Source of the DNA: Gammaproteobacteria bacterium
GTDB taxonomy: Bacteria > Pseudomonadota > Gammaproteobacteria > Steroidobacterales > Steroidobacteraceae
Assembly: GCA_013289615.1 (NCBI GenBank)
Contig: JABCZO010000007.1
Coordinates: 62,001-126,000, forward strand
Reading direction: 5' to 3'
Length of the DNA: 64,000 nucleotides
The notes under the pieces were generated by a model, which saw only the letters and a list, made by a program, of their open reading frames with translations, was not told the DNA's origin and did not search any database. Positions 9,188 to 22,149 of the stretch are shown here, piece after piece. Position 1 is the first letter of the stretch, and each line of letters begins with the position of its first letter. The position numbers and the translations under genes are program-made.

Positions 9188-10219
9188 ATGTTTAAAGGCT
9201 CGACAGCCAGCGAGGATATTGGCCAGGTCGTGCGGGCACTCAAGAGTGCTGCCGAACCCACCCGGCTGCGGCTGCTGTTTCTGCTCAGCCAGGCGGAATA
9301 CACCGTCGGAGAACTGGCCGCGGTGCTCGATCAAAGCCAGCCTCGCATATCGCGCCACCTGCGTCTGCTAACTGAGGCCGGTTTTTTGGATCGGTTTCGC
9401 GAACAGCAGTGCGTTTATTACCGCGCTACCAGCAATGGCCGCTATCTCGAGTGGCAGCGACAGCTGCTCGCGATGGCCGATCCTGATGCCCAGGTGCTCA
9501 GGCGCGATCGGGAGCGTGCGGTGAAGGTGGTCGGCGACCGCGCGCGCGTTGCAGCGCGGCAACTGCGGGCGACCGACACCGCCGATACGGATGCATCCGC
9601 TGCCATGGGGGGATTTGCCGGCGGCGCGGCCGACGCTGCAGCGTCGCAGTCGCAGCCCTGGTCAGGCGAGGAGCTGTCGAGCCTGTTGCTCGAGGAGCTG
9701 GGTCCGGTACCGGTCGGCGAGCTGCTCGATATCGGAACCGGATCGGGGCTGATGCTCGCGATCCTCGGGCCGCGCGCCCGGCGCGCGGTCGGGGTGGATA
9801 TCTCGGCACCGGCACTGCGGCTGGCGCGTACCCGCGTGCATGGCGCCGGCCTGTCGCACTGCGAATTGCGCCGCGGCGACATGTACAGTCTGCCGTACGA
9901 GAATGCCAGCTTCGACACCGTGTCGATCGACCGCGTACTGGCAGCGGCCGAGCGTCCAGCGGCGGCGCTTGCCGAGGCGGCACGTACCCTGCGGCCCGAT
10001 GGCCGGTTGATCGTGGTCGAGGACTTCGACCAGATCGATGCGCGCGCGGCCGACAACCCGCTGGCGCAGCTGCGGCGCTGGTTCGCGGCGGCCGGCATGA
10101 ATCCCGAGCGCATGCGGCCGTGCGATCTGGCCGGCCGGCACTTCATCGTAGCGCTCGCGCACGGTCGCCAGCGCCCATCGCAACTCAATGACCCACAACA
10201 GCTGGCAGGTCCCGCATGA
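9188..10219 (+). CDS. ArsR-family HTH regulator fused to a SAM-dependent methyltransferase domain
   Basis: The 343-residue protein has two domains. Residues about 15-95 form an ArsR winged helix (AAEPTRLRLLFLLSQAEYTVGEL, then QPRISRHLRLL). After a low-complexity Ala-rich linker (about 125-160), residues about 165-320 form a class I methyltransferase with motif I DIGTGSG at 181-187, an acidic VGVDIS after strand 2, and an LRPDGRLIVVEDF strand. No arsenic-sensing cysteine pair is seen in the HTH part. Fused proteins of this type often precede metF in proteobacteria, and SahR-like ArsR proteins control the SAM cycle, so sensing SAM or S-adenosylhomocysteine is plausible. Its stop overlaps the metF start (ATGA). 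A GAAGGA motif lies unusually close to the start. Confidence 0.88.
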   Translation: MFKGSTASEDIGQVVRALKSAAEPTRLRLLFLLSQAEYTVGELAAVLDQSQPRISRHLRLLTEAGFLDRFREQQCVYYRATSNGRYLEWQRQLLAMADPDAQVLRRDRERAVKVVGDRARVAARQLRATDTADTDASAAMGGFAGGAADAAASQSQPWSGEELSSLLLEELGPVPVGELLDIGTGSGLMLAILGPRARRAVGVDISAPALRLARTRVHGAGLSHCELRRGDMYSLPYENASFDTVSIDRVLAAAERPAAALAEAARTLRPDGRLIVVEDFDQIDARAADNPLAQLRRWFAAAGMNPERMRPCDLAGRHFIVALAHGRQRPSQLNDPQQLAGPA

Positions 10220-11150
10220 AAAGCGCATCTCTGGTCGGCCGGGTCGGCGACAGCCTGAGCATGATCGCGCACCCGGTGCAGGTATCGTTCGAGTTCTTCC
10301 CGCCCGGCGACGAGAAGATGGAGCAGACGCTGTGGCAGTCGATTCAGCGCCTGGCACCGCTGCGGCCCCGGTTCGTCTCAGTGACCTATGGGGCCGACGG
10401 CTCCACCCGTGAACGCACCCACAACGTGGTCACCCGGGTCGTGAGGGAAACGCTGCTTACCCCGGCGGCACATCTGACCTGCGTCGGCATGGATCGCGCG
10501 CATGTGCTGGAAATCGCCCGCGGCTACTGGCACACCGGCGTGCGCCACATCGTCGCACTGCGCGGCGATGCGCCGCAGGGCAGCGGCGGCTATCAGCCGT
10601 ATCCGGGCGGCTTTGCCTACGCGGTCGATCTGGTGCGCGGCCTGCGCAGCGTGGCCAACTTCGAGATCTCGGTTGCCGCCTACCCGGAAGGTCATCCGGA
10701 GGCGCCGAGCGCGGCGTTCGACCTGGATAATCTGAAGGCCAAGCTGGACGCCGGCGCCGATCGTGCGATTTCGCAGTTCTTCTTCGAGCCCGGCATATTC
10801 CTGCGCTTTCGCGATCGCTGTGCGGCCGCCGGCATCAACGCCAGCCTGGTGCCGGGCATCCTGCCAATCACCCGCTTCCCGCAGATGCTGCGCTTCGCCG
10901 AGCGCTGCGGCGCGTCGGTGCCGGACTGGCTGCGGCTGCGCTTCAGCGGCCTGGACGACGATGCCGACACGCGCCGCATGATCGCCGCGGCGTTCGCGAT
11001 CGAGCAGGTCGAGGCGCTGTCGCGTGAGGGCGTCGATGAGTTTCATTTTTATACCTTGAATCGTGCCGACCTGACCTATGCGATCTGCCACGCGCTCGGG
11101 GTACGCCCGGCGCAGGCGGAACCACCGGCAGCGCGGTTGGAGCAAAGCGC

Positions 11151-11154
<4 letters not shown>
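10216..11154 (+). CDS. metF: Methylenetetrahydrofolate reductase
   Basis: The 312-residue product is a full Met[13 protein letters not shown] contains the catalytic Glu of the family, [16 protein letters not shown] the flavin-proximal strand, [10 protein letters not shown] the FAD-binding loop, and AISQFFFEP and [11 protein letters not shown] the folate/NADH end. It reduces 5,10-methylene-THF to 5-methyl-THF with FAD, supplying MetH. The gene overlaps its upstream and downstream neighbours by the 4-base ATGA, so translation is probably coupled through ArsR-methyltransferase, metF and metH. The first about 20 residues precede the conserved core, and the ATG at 10261 is a possible alternative start. 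Confidence 0.96.
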
Positions 11155-14869
<3,715 letters not shown>

Positions 14870-14873
<4 letters not shown>

Positions 14874-16726
14874 ACCCGCACGGCGCGCGCGCGACGCTCG
14901 CCGCCGCCTCCGCAGCGGCCGGCCGGCGCGACGTGCTGCTGGGATTCTTTGGCGTGTTCCGCTACAGCCGGCGCGCGATACAGCTGGTCTGGGAAACCAA
15001 TCGCACGTTGCTGCTGGCGATGGCGTTGCTGACGCTGGCTGCCGGCCTGCTGCCGGCTGGGGTTGCCTGGATCGGAGCGCAGATCGTCGACGCCGTGGTC
15101 TATGCCCGCAACGCGGTCGGCCACAACGCCGCGCGAGTGCTGCGACTGGTGCTGCTGGAGGGCTGCCTGGTGGCGGGCGTCGCCGGCGCGCAACGCGGAC
15201 TGTCGCTGTGCCAGGCGCTGCTGCGCGCCCAGCTCGGCCAGCGCGTGAATGTGATGATCCTCGAGAAAGCACTCACGCTCGAACTCAGGCATTTCGAGGA
15301 TTCCGAGTTCTACGACAAGCTCACGCGCGCGCGCCGCGAGGCCTCGAGCCGGCCGTTGAGCCTGGTGATGCGCACCTTTGGCCTGACGCAGAACGCCATT
15401 TCGCTGTTGAGCTATGCCGCGCTGCTGGTGCGCTTCTCACCCTGGACGATGCTGGTGCTGCTGGTCGCCGGCCTGCCGGCATTTGTCGCGGAGGCGAAGT
15501 TCTCGGGGGATGCGTTCCGCTTGTTCCGCTGGCGCTCGCCGGAAACGCGCATGCAAACGTATCTGGAGACGGTGCTGGCGCGCGAGGACCATGCCAAGGA
15601 GGTCAAGCTGTTCGGGCTGGGCCCAAGGCTGTTGCAGCGCTATCGCGACATCTTCACCCGGCTGTATCGCGAGGATCGTGCACTGTCGATCCGGCGCGAC
15701 AGCTGGGGCTTCGGCCTGAGCCTGCTGGCGACATCCACACTGTACGGCGCCTACGCCTGGATTGCGCTGTCGACCATCCGCGCCAGCATTACGCTCGGAC
15801 AGATGACGATGTATCTGCTGCTGTTTCGCCAGGGGCAGGGCGCCGTGACGGCGATCCTGTCCGCGGTCGGCGGCATGTACGAGGATAATTTATATCTGTC
15901 GACGCTGTACGAGTATCTCGAGACACCTGTGGCCCCATCGGGTGGCAGTGCACCGCGCGGACCGAATCCGTCCGACGGGGTGCGCTTCGAGAATGTGAAT
16001 TTTACCTATCCGGGCGCCGCGGAGCCGGCGCTGATCGATATCGATCTGCACCTGCAGCCCGGCAGCAGCCTGGCGCTGGTGGGAGAGAACGGTTCGGGCA
16101 AGACTACGCTGATCAAGCTGCTGACGCGGCTATACCGGCCCGATTCCGGCCGCATCCTGGTCGATGGGCTGGCGCTGCCGCAGTGGAGCGAGGAAGCACT
16201 GCGGGCGCGTATCGGGGTGATCTTTCAGGACTTCACGCGCTACCAGATGCTGGTGGGCGAGAATGTCGGCGCCGGCGACGAGCGCTACTTCGAAGACCAG
16301 GAACGCTGGCACGAGGCGGCCGAGAAGGGGCGCGCCGCGGACTTCATCGAGCAATTGCCGGCACGCTACCAGACGCAGCTCGGCAAATGGTTCAAGGACG
16401 GCCAGGAACTATCCGGTGGCCAGTGGCAGAAGATCGCGCTGGCGCGCGCATTCATGCGAACTGACGCGGATATTCTGGTGCTCGATGAGCCGACCGCAGC
16501 CATGGACGCGCGCGCCGAGGCGGAGATATTCGAGCATTTTCGCACACTGGCGCGCGATCGCATCACCATCCTGATATCGCACCGCTTCTCCACGGTACGC
16601 ATGGCCGATCAGATCGCCGTGCTCGATCGCGGCCGGATCATCGAAAAGGGCAGCCACGAGCAGCTCATGGCCGACGCCGGTCATTATGCTCAGCTGTTCG
16701 CCCTGCAGGCGCGCGGCTATCGCTGA
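14870..16726 (+). CDS. ABC transporter, fused permease and ATPase (type IV exporter fold)
   Basis: The 618-residue half-transporter has an N-terminal transmembrane domain (about residues 20-340, several hydrophobic helices) and a C-terminal ATPase. Walker A is GENGSGKTT at 405-413, the signature is LSGGQWQ at about 510, and Walker B is [12 protein letters not shown], followed by the H-loop ISHRFSTV. Fused exporters work as homodimers and usually expel lipids, peptides or drugs. The GTG at 14870 overlaps the metH stop (GTGA), so it is translationally coupled to methionine synthase, an unexpected partner. The substrate cannot be read; the position suggests, weakly, a link to methionine or methylated products. 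Confidence 0.88.
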
Positions 16727-16755
16727 CCTGCGGACGCGGTACAATAGAGGCACTT

Positions 16756-17055
16756 ATGGAAGAAGCCGCTGATACCTTCGATGCCGCGTTCTCCAAAGCG
16801 GTCGATCTCGGCAATCGACTCGCAGGCAAGGACAAGGAAGCCGATCTCTGGGACATCGCTGACGGATTGCTGGCCGGTGCAGTGCAGTACTGGCTGTACT
16901 CACGCCAGCCGTGCGGCGATCCACGCTGCGAGGACTGCGTGCCGATCAGCACCGCAGAGGCGCGCATGGCCGAGCTCAAACGGTTGATCGACCAACTGGC
17001 GGCGGAGAGCGAATACTTTCATGCGCCGACCGACGCGAATGCCGGCAGAGCCTAG
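16756..17055 (+). CDS. Small conserved-type protein with a Cys cluster, function unknown
   Basis: This 99-residue ORF starts at an ATG 11 bases after TACAAT (16740-16745), a good -10-like hexamer, and follows the exporter by 29 bases. The product is acidic and helical, with CGDPRCEDC at about residues 52-60, three cysteines spaced like a metal or redox site, then a helical C-terminus. No family could be named. Codon use resembles the neighbours. It could be a soluble accessory protein; no signal peptide or membrane segment is seen. Confidence 0.6.
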   Translation: MEEAADTFDAAFSKAVDLGNRLAGKDKEADLWDIADGLLAGAVQYWLYSRQPCGDPRCEDCVPISTAEARMAELKRLIDQLAAESEYFHAPTDANAGRA

Positions 17056-17084
17056 AGATAGAGCCGGCTGATCGGAACTCACTT

Positions 17085-17151
17085 GAGGCGCTGTCAGGTC
17101 ATGAGCGTTTTTTTGATAATTAAAAAAACGCTCATGACCTGACAGCGCCTC
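17085..17151. repeat. 67-base perfect palindrome (30-base arms, 7-base loop)
   Basis: Arms at 17085-17114 and 17122-17151 are exact reverse complements over 30 bases, separated by GATAATT. The T7 and A7 runs lie beside the loop, not outside the stem, so this is not a canonical intrinsic terminator. It sits between convergent genes, where it could still stop transcription from both sides. A stem this long and perfect is unusual and may derive from a mobile element end. Confidence 0.85.
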
Positions 17152-17186
17152 CAGGTATCAGCGATTCATCCGCTCTACCTACTGGC

Positions 17187-18488
17187 TCAGGCGGTGGCAG
17201 CGATCGGTGCCGCAGTGACTTCACTGAACGCCGCCTCGAGCCGATCGAGGCCTTCGCCGAGCAGCGCGTCGCTGATCGTCAATGGTGCGAGGAAACGGAT
17301 CACGTTTCCATAGACGCCGCACGACAGGATGATCAGGCCCTGACGCGCAGCGGCCTGCACCAGCGCACGCGTCAGGTCCGCATCGGGCTGTTCGGGGCTG
17401 CCATTCTTCACCAGCTCGATCGCGACCATGGCGCCGAGGCCGCGCACCTCGCCGATCGCACTGTGCCTGGCCTGCAGCGTCTTCAGGCGCGCGCTCAGCT
17501 TAACCCCGAGCTGCTGCGCGCGATCGATCAGGTGCTCCTCGGCGATCACGTCCAGCACTGCCAGGGCTGCGGCGCAGGCCAGCGGCGATCCTGCGTAGGT
17601 GCCGCCGAGTCCGCCCGGTGGCGGCGCATCCATGATCTCGGCCTTGCCGGTGACCGCCGATAGCGGCAATCCGCCGGCGATGCTCTTGGCGACCGTCATC
17701 AGGTCCGGTTCGACACCGGAATGCTCGATTGCAAACATGCGCCCGGTACGGGCAACGCCGGACTGGATCTCATCGGCGATCAGCAGCATGCCGTGGCGGT
17801 CGCACAGCGCGCGCAGGCTGCGCAGGAATTCCGGCGGCGCCGCGTAGAAGCCGCCTTCGCCGAGCACCGGCTCGATGATGATGGCGGCGACGCGCGCGGG
17901 ATCCACGTCGGCCTTGAATAGCTGCTCGATCGCGGCCAGGCAAAGCTGCGGCGTCACCTCGTGATAGGCCATTGGAAATGGTACGTGAAACACCTCCGGC
18001 AGCAGCGGGCCGAAACCGGCCTTGTACGGCTGCACCTTGCCGGTCAGGGTCATGGTGGCGAGCGTCCGGCCATGAAAGCTGCCGCTGAAGGCGATGACGG
18101 CCGCACGGCGCGTGTGGTAGCGGGCGATCTTCAGCGCATTCTCGACCGCCTCGGCCCCGGTCGAGAACAGGATGGTCTTCTTTGGAGTCGAACCGGGCGC
18201 GAGCGCGTTGAGCCGCTCGGCCAGTGCGACATAACCCTCATACGGGGTCACCTGGAAGCAGGCATGCGCCACCTGCTGCAACTGCTGCTGCACGGCTGCG
18301 ACTACGCGTGGATGCAGGTGGCCGGTGTTGAGCACCGAGATGCCGCTGGCGAAATCAATGTAGCGACGTCCCTCGACGTCCCAGAGCTCGGCGTTCTTCG
18401 CATGATCAACGTAAACGCTCAGCGAGTTGGCCACACCTCGTGGCACCGCGGCGGCGCGACGGCGATGCAGATCGGAATTGCTGCCCAT
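17187..18488 (-). CDS. gabT: 4-aminobutyrate aminotransferase (class III, PLP-dependent)
   Basis: The 433-residue protein aligns along its length with GabT/PuuE: SFHGRT, the cofactor strand LIADEIQSGVARTGRMFA, and the PLP lysine in TVAKSIAGGLPLSAVTGK, followed by GGTYAGSPLACAAAL. It converts GABA and 2-oxoglutarate to succinate semialdehyde and glutamate, the end of putrescine and agmatine breakdown. GGAGGAGAG precedes the ATG at 18488 at good spacing. No gabD or puu genes adjoin it, but agmatine deiminase (51.4 kb) and a putrescine-type transporter (61.6 kb) are in the same window. A 5-aminovalerate or other omega-amino acid substrate is possible. Confidence 0.88.
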   Translation of the reverse strand: MGSNSDLHRRRAAAVPRGVANSLSVYVDHAKNAELWDVEGRRYIDFASGISVLNTGHLHPRVVAAVQQQLQQVAHACFQVTPYEGYVALAERLNALAPGSTPKKTILFSTGAEAVENALKIARYHTRRAAVIAFSGSFHGRTLATMTLTGKVQPYKAGFGPLLPEVFHVPFPMAYHEVTPQLCLAAIEQLFKADVDPARVAAIIIEPVLGEGGFYAAPPEFLRSLRALCDRHGMLLIADEIQSGVARTGRMFAIEHSGVEPDLMTVAKSIAGGLPLSAVTGKAEIMDAPPPGGLGGTYAGSPLACAAALAVLDVIAEEHLIDRAQQLGVKLSARLKTLQARHSAIGEVRGLGAMVAIELVKNGSPEQPDADLTRALVQAAARQGLIILSCGVYGNVIRFLAPLTISDALLGEGLDRLEAAFSEVTAAPIAATA

Positions 18489-18618
18489 ATCGGTCTCTCC
18501 TCCAGTTTGGCAGACTATAAGCTTAAGGCCGATTGTCCCAAAATCGGTTTTTGATTGCCCTGCGCGCAGCCGCGTCGCTAGAATTTCGCGGCTTCATCCA
18601 ATCTGCGAGCGTATCCCA

Positions 18619-19656
18619 TTGAGCGACAACGACATCACCACGGAAGTGGTCATCATCGGCGCGGGTCCGGCCGGCCTGTTTCAGGTATTTGAACTCGGTT
18701 TGCTCGGCATCAAGTCGCACGTGGTCGACACGCTGAAACAGGCGGGCGGTCAGTGCACCGAGCTGTATCCGGACAAGCCGATCTACGACATACCTGCGCT
18801 GCCGATCTGCGGTGCACAGGAGCTGGTCGATCGCCTGCTGCAGCAGATCAAACCCTTCGCTGCCGGGTTGCACCTGGGCGAGGAAGCGGTGCAGCTCAAC
18901 CGCCAGGACAACGGCCGGTTCCGCGTTGTGACCGCTGCCGGCACGGTATTCGATGCCGGTGCGGTGGTGATTGCCGGGGGTGTCGGTTCGTTCCAGCCCC
19001 GTCGCCTGGCCCTGGAAGGCGTCGAGTTGTTCGAAGGCAAGCAAATCCACTACAAGATCAAGAACGTTGCTGACTTCCACGGCCGTAACCTGGTCATATT
19101 TGGCGGTGGCGATTCGGCGCTCGACTGGGCGCTGGCGCTGGCGCCGAAGGCGTCGAGCCTCGCACTGGTGCATCGTCGGGCCGAATTTCGCGGCGCGCCC
19201 GCCACGGTCGCGCAGCTGCGCGAACTTCAGGCCGCCGGCAAGCTGCGTTTCATCGAGGGCCTGGCGCATTCAGTGCACAGCAGGGACGCTGCGCTCACCG
19301 GCGTACAGGTGAAGGATGCGAGCGGTGAGCTGCATCGGCTTGATGCCGAGCACCTGCTGGTGTTCTTCGGATTGGCGCCGAAGCTCGGGCCGATCGCCGA
19401 ATGGGGCCTCAATCTCGACAAGCGCGCCATCAGGGTGGACACCGAGAAGTTTGAGTCGAATATCCCGGGCGTGTTTGCCATCGGCGACATCAATACCTAT
19501 CCGGGCAAGAAGAAGCTGATCCTGTCGGGTTTCCACGAAGCGGCACTGGCGGCGTTCGCGATCCAGCACCACCTGTATCCGGCCAAGAAGCAGTTCCTGC
19601 AGTACACCACCACCAGTCCGGCCATGCAGAAGCGCCTGGGCGTCGCGACCGCCTGA
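18619..19656 (+). CDS. Ferredoxin/flavodoxin--NADP+ reductase, thioredoxin-reductase-like type
   Basis: From a TTG at 18619 the product has 345 residues. It has two Rossmann dinucleotide motifs, FAD-binding VVIIGAGPAGLFQVFELG at the N-terminus and NADP-binding LVIFGGGDSALDWALAL near the middle, plus the C-terminal VFAIGDINTYPGKKKLILSGFHEAA. The redox CxxC of true thioredoxin reductases is absent, which fits the two-domain FNR type of Bacillus and Chlorobium. It supplies reduced ferredoxin or flavodoxin. The TTG start is chosen from family alignment; the frame extends upstream to 18427 across the gabT start region and lacks homology there. tesB overlaps its stop (TGATG). Confidence 0.88.
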   Translation: MSDNDITTEVVIIGAGPAGLFQVFELGLLGIKSHVVDTLKQAGGQCTELYPDKPIYDIPALPICGAQELVDRLLQQIKPFAAGLHLGEEAVQLNRQDNGRFRVVTAAGTVFDAGAVVIAGGVGSFQPRRLALEGVELFEGKQIHYKIKNVADFHGRNLVIFGGGDSALDWALALAPKASSLALVHRRAEFRGAPATVAQLRELQAAGKLRFIEGLAHSVHSRDAALTGVQVKDASGELHRLDAEHLLVFFGLAPKLGPIAEWGLNLDKRAIRVDTEKFESNIPGVFAIGDINTYPGKKKLILSGFHEAALAAFAIQHHLYPAKKQFLQYTTTSPAMQKRLGVATA

Positions 19657-20528
19657 TGCATCCCAGTCTCGCCGAGCTGCTGCGCCTGCTGGAACTCGAA
19701 CGGCTCGAGATCAACCTGTTCCGCGGCGTGAGCCGCGACATCGGCAGTCCGCAGGTTTTCGGCGGCCAGGTACTGGGGCAGGGCCTGCGGGCCGCGTACG
19801 GTACCGTGGAACCCGACCGGGTGGCGCATTCATTACATGCCTATTTTCTCAGGCGCGGAGATTTCAACGCCCCGATCGTCTACTTCGTCGACCGCAGCCG
19901 CGACGGCGCCAGCTTCACCAGCCGGCGTGTCACCGCGATTCAGCACGGCGAGCAGATCTTTCACATGTCGGCGTCGTTTCAGGTGTCGCAGCCCGGTGTA
20001 GAGCATCAGATAGCGATGCCAGACGTGCCGCCGCCGGAATCGCTCCGGGAATCCGACCCGGTGCCGAAGGCCGCGCTCGAGGCGATGCCGGAGAAGACTC
20101 GCCGGCTGTATGCCTCGGCCCGGCCGTTTGAATTTCGAATGGTGGAGCGGGCCGACCCGACGCACCCGGTCAACATGCCGCCGCTGCAGCACATCTGGAT
20201 GCGCGCGATCGATCGGCTGCCCGATGACGATGTGCTGCATCGCTGCCTGCTGGCCTATGTGTCGGATTTTTACCTGCTCACCACCGCGACCCTGCCGCAC
20301 CTCGAGCAGCTGATGAGCGGCAAGCGCTTCCTGGCGAGCATTGACCATGCGATGTGGCTGCATTGGCCGATGCGCGTGGACGAGTGGTACCTGTGCTCAT
20401 ACGACAGTCCGAACGCTGCGGGTTCGCGCGGTTTTTCCCGCGGCAGCATCTTCACGCGCGACGGCCGCCTGGTCGCCAGCACCGCGCAGGAGGGGCTGGT
20501 GCGCATCGGTGGTGCTGCGGCCGGATAG
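19656..20528 (+). CDS. tesB: Acyl-CoA thioesterase II
   Basis: The 290-residue protein is a double-hotdog TesB: RDIGSPQVFGGQVLGQ near the N-terminus, SLHAYFLRRGDFNAPIVYFVDRSRDGASF in the first hotdog, and SIDHAMWLHWPMRVDEWYLCSYDSPNA with the catalytic Asp region in the second. It hydrolyses medium- and long-chain acyl-CoA. Length agrees with E. coli TesB (286). The ATG overlaps the preceding stop by one base, so the reductase and tesB are probably cotranscribed. It converges on the pirin gene 11 bases away. Confidence 0.94.
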   Translation: MHPSLAELLRLLELERLEINLFRGVSRDIGSPQVFGGQVLGQGLRAAYGTVEPDRVAHSLHAYFLRRGDFNAPIVYFVDRSRDGASFTSRRVTAIQHGEQIFHMSASFQVSQPGVEHQIAMPDVPPPESLRESDPVPKAALEAMPEKTRRLYASARPFEFRMVERADPTHPVNMPPLQHIWMRAIDRLPDDDVLHRCLLAYVSDFYLLTTATLPHLEQLMSGKRFLASIDHAMWLHWPMRVDEWYLCSYDSPNAAGSRGFSRGSIFTRDGRLVASTAQEGLVRIGGAAAG

Positions 20529-20539
20529 GGGATCGATCG

Positions 20540-21406
20540 CTAGGCGGCAAAGCGCCCGCTGCGGTAATCCTCCACCGCCTGCTCGATCTCCTGGCGCGTG
20601 TTCATCACGAATGGGCCGTACTGCACCACCGGCTCCCTGAGCGGCCGCGCAGCGAGCAGCAGCAGTTGGACAGCGCCGCTCCCGCCCTCGATATGCACGC
20701 TGTCACCGTCCGAGAGCACGCCGGCGGCGCGATAGGGCAGTGCCTTGGCGCTCGGCGGCTCGCCGACCGTGGCCTCGCCCTCGTAGACATACAGAAAAGC
20801 GTTATGGCCGCGAGCGACCGGCACGACAAGGCCAACGCCTGCGGGCAGCTTCAGGTCCAGGTACAGCGGATCGGTGCTCAGCCGCGCGTCCGGGCCATTG
20901 ACCGGACCGGTGACACTCTGGCCGTCGAGCTGCACCGTGCCGGCGATCACCTTGACGCTGGCGCCCGTTGACAACCGCACGCTCGGGATCTGCTGCGCCG
21001 GAATATCCCGATAGTGTGCCGGCTTCATCTTCTCGTTCGCCGGCAGGTTGATCCACAGCTGAAAGCCGCGCATGCGGCCTTGGCTCTGCTGCGGCATTTC
21101 CGAATGAATGATGCCGCGCGCAGCCGTCATCCATTGCACATCGCCGGGCGAAAGGTCCCCGCGATTGCCGAGGTGATCCTCGTGGCGCATGTGCCCGTCC
21201 AGCATGTAGGTGACGGTTTCAAAGCCGCGATGCGGGTGTGCGGGGAAGCCGGCGATGTAGTCCTTCGGATCATCCGAATAGAATTCATCGAGCATCAGGA
21301 ACGGGTCGACCTGAAACCCGCGCTGGCTGCCAAGGCTGCGGCGCAGCTTGACCCCGGCGCCGTCCGAGGTCGGCATCGAGGGGATGATCTGTGTCAGGGT
21401 ACGCAT
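20540..21406 (-). CDS. Pirin-family bicupin protein
   Basis: The 288-residue protein has the pirin core: FPAHPHRGFETVTYMLDGHMRHEDHLGN provides the metal-binding histidines of cupin 1, and TAARGIIHSEMP the second metal motif. Residues about 180-270 make the C-terminal cupin. Bacterial pirins of this type (YhhW-like) bind iron, and some cleave quercetin; physiological roles vary. AGGAGAAG precedes the ATG at 21406. It follows azoR on the same strand with an 8-base gap, a common pairing in redox or quinone stress operons. Confidence 0.92.
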   Translation of the reverse strand: MRTLTQIIPSMPTSDGAGVKLRRSLGSQRGFQVDPFLMLDEFYSDDPKDYIAGFPAHPHRGFETVTYMLDGHMRHEDHLGNRGDLSPGDVQWMTAARGIIHSEMPQQSQGRMRGFQLWINLPANEKMKPAHYRDIPAQQIPSVRLSTGASVKVIAGTVQLDGQSVTGPVNGPDARLSTDPLYLDLKLPAGVGLVVPVARGHNAFLYVYEGEATVGEPPSAKALPYRAAGVLSDGDSVHIEGGSGAVQLLLLAARPLREPVVQYGPFVMNTRQEIEQAVEDYRSGRFAA

Positions 21407-21414
21407 TGCTTCTC

Positions 21415-22038
21415 CTATGCCGCGAGGCGCTCGATCTGTGCCGCGAGGCGCTCGATCTGTGCCGCGGCGCTGGCAAGTGCGCTGGCCTTGCTCTCGGCAC
21501 TGATCGCCAGGCCCTCCGCGTAGACGAACTCGATGTCCTCGATGCCGACGAAGCGCAGGAAATCGCGCACGTAGCTGGTCTGTGTATCAAGCGCGCTGCC
21601 GGCATACAAGCCCCCGCGGGCGGCGAACACATACACCTTCTTTCCCGTCAGCAGCCCGACCGGCCCAGTGGCGGTATAGCGGAAGGTTTCCCCGGCGCGC
21701 GCGATATGGTCGAAATATGCCTTGAGCTGCGACGGCACGCCGAAGTTATACATCGGCAGTCCGAGCACGATCACGTCGGCCTGCTTAAGCTCCGCGATCA
21801 GCGTGTCCGAGTAGGCGACCACGTCGCTTTGTGCGGCGCTGCGCTCGCCCGGCTTGCTGAGGAAGGCCGCGAATCGCTCGGCGCTCAGGTGCGGCACGGT
21901 GTCGCTCGCCAGGTCGCGCAATACGATGCGCGCATCCGGGTGGCTGTCGGCAAAGGCCTGCACGAATTTAGTCGCCAGTTGGCTCGACTGGCCGTGGTCG
22001 GCATGGATGCTGGCGTTGATCTGTAGCAGCGTGGTCAT
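21415..22038 (-). CDS. azoR: FMN-dependent NADH-azoreductase
   Basis: The 207-residue flavodoxin-like enzyme shows LLQINASIHADHGQSSQLA at the FMN phosphate loop, VLGLPMYNFGVPSQLKAYFDHI and FAARGGLYAG, all AzoR motifs. It reduces quinones and azo compounds by two electrons with FMN. The ATG at 22038 is preferred because GAGG lies 8 bases upstream; a TTG 18 bases earlier is rejected. The C-terminus ends in a duplicated IERLAAQ heptad produced by a 21-base tandem repeat. It diverges from a LysR gene, its probable regulator. Confidence 0.93.
   Translation of the reverse strand: MTTLLQINASIHADHGQSSQLATKFVQAFADSHPDARIVLRDLASDTVPHLSAERFAAFLSKPGERSAAQSDVVAYSDTLIAELKQADVIVLGLPMYNFGVPSQLKAYFDHIARAGETFRYTATGPVGLLTGKKVYVFAARGGLYAGSALDTQTSYVRDFLRFVGIEDIEFVYAEGLAISAESKASALASAAAQIERLAAQIERLAA
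21419..21460. repeat. Two tandem 21-base units at the 3' end of azoR
   Basis: Units at 21419-21439 and 21440-21460 are identical, and a partial third match follows. They encode the repeated IERLAAQ heptad at the azoR C-terminus. The exactness suggests a recent slippage duplication that stays in frame. Confidence 0.85.
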
Positions 22039-22077
22039 GGTTGGATCCTCGCGCAATGGGGTGGATTCGCTGACCAG

Positions 22078-22087
22078 TAGTTAACTA
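22078..22087. promoter_or_regulatory. Palindrome between azoR and the LysR gene
   Basis: TAGTTAACTA is a perfect 10-base palindrome in the A+T-rich divergent intergenic region, 40 bases from the azoR start and 62 from the LysR start. LysR regulators bind short interrupted palindromes at such places. The site assignment is inference and rests on position only. Confidence 0.4.
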
Positions 22088-22149
22088 TTTGCTGATGAGA
22101 TAAAAAAGTAGAATAATTGGCTCTAATCCATCTAAGAAACTGATTGATC

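Noticed and set aside
18529..18552. CCGATT/AATCGG hairpin followed by TTTTT, as an intrinsic terminator
   Set aside because: It points towards the reductase gene from a divergent gap where no plus-strand transcript needs stopping, and the stem is only 6 bases; an attenuator cannot be excluded.
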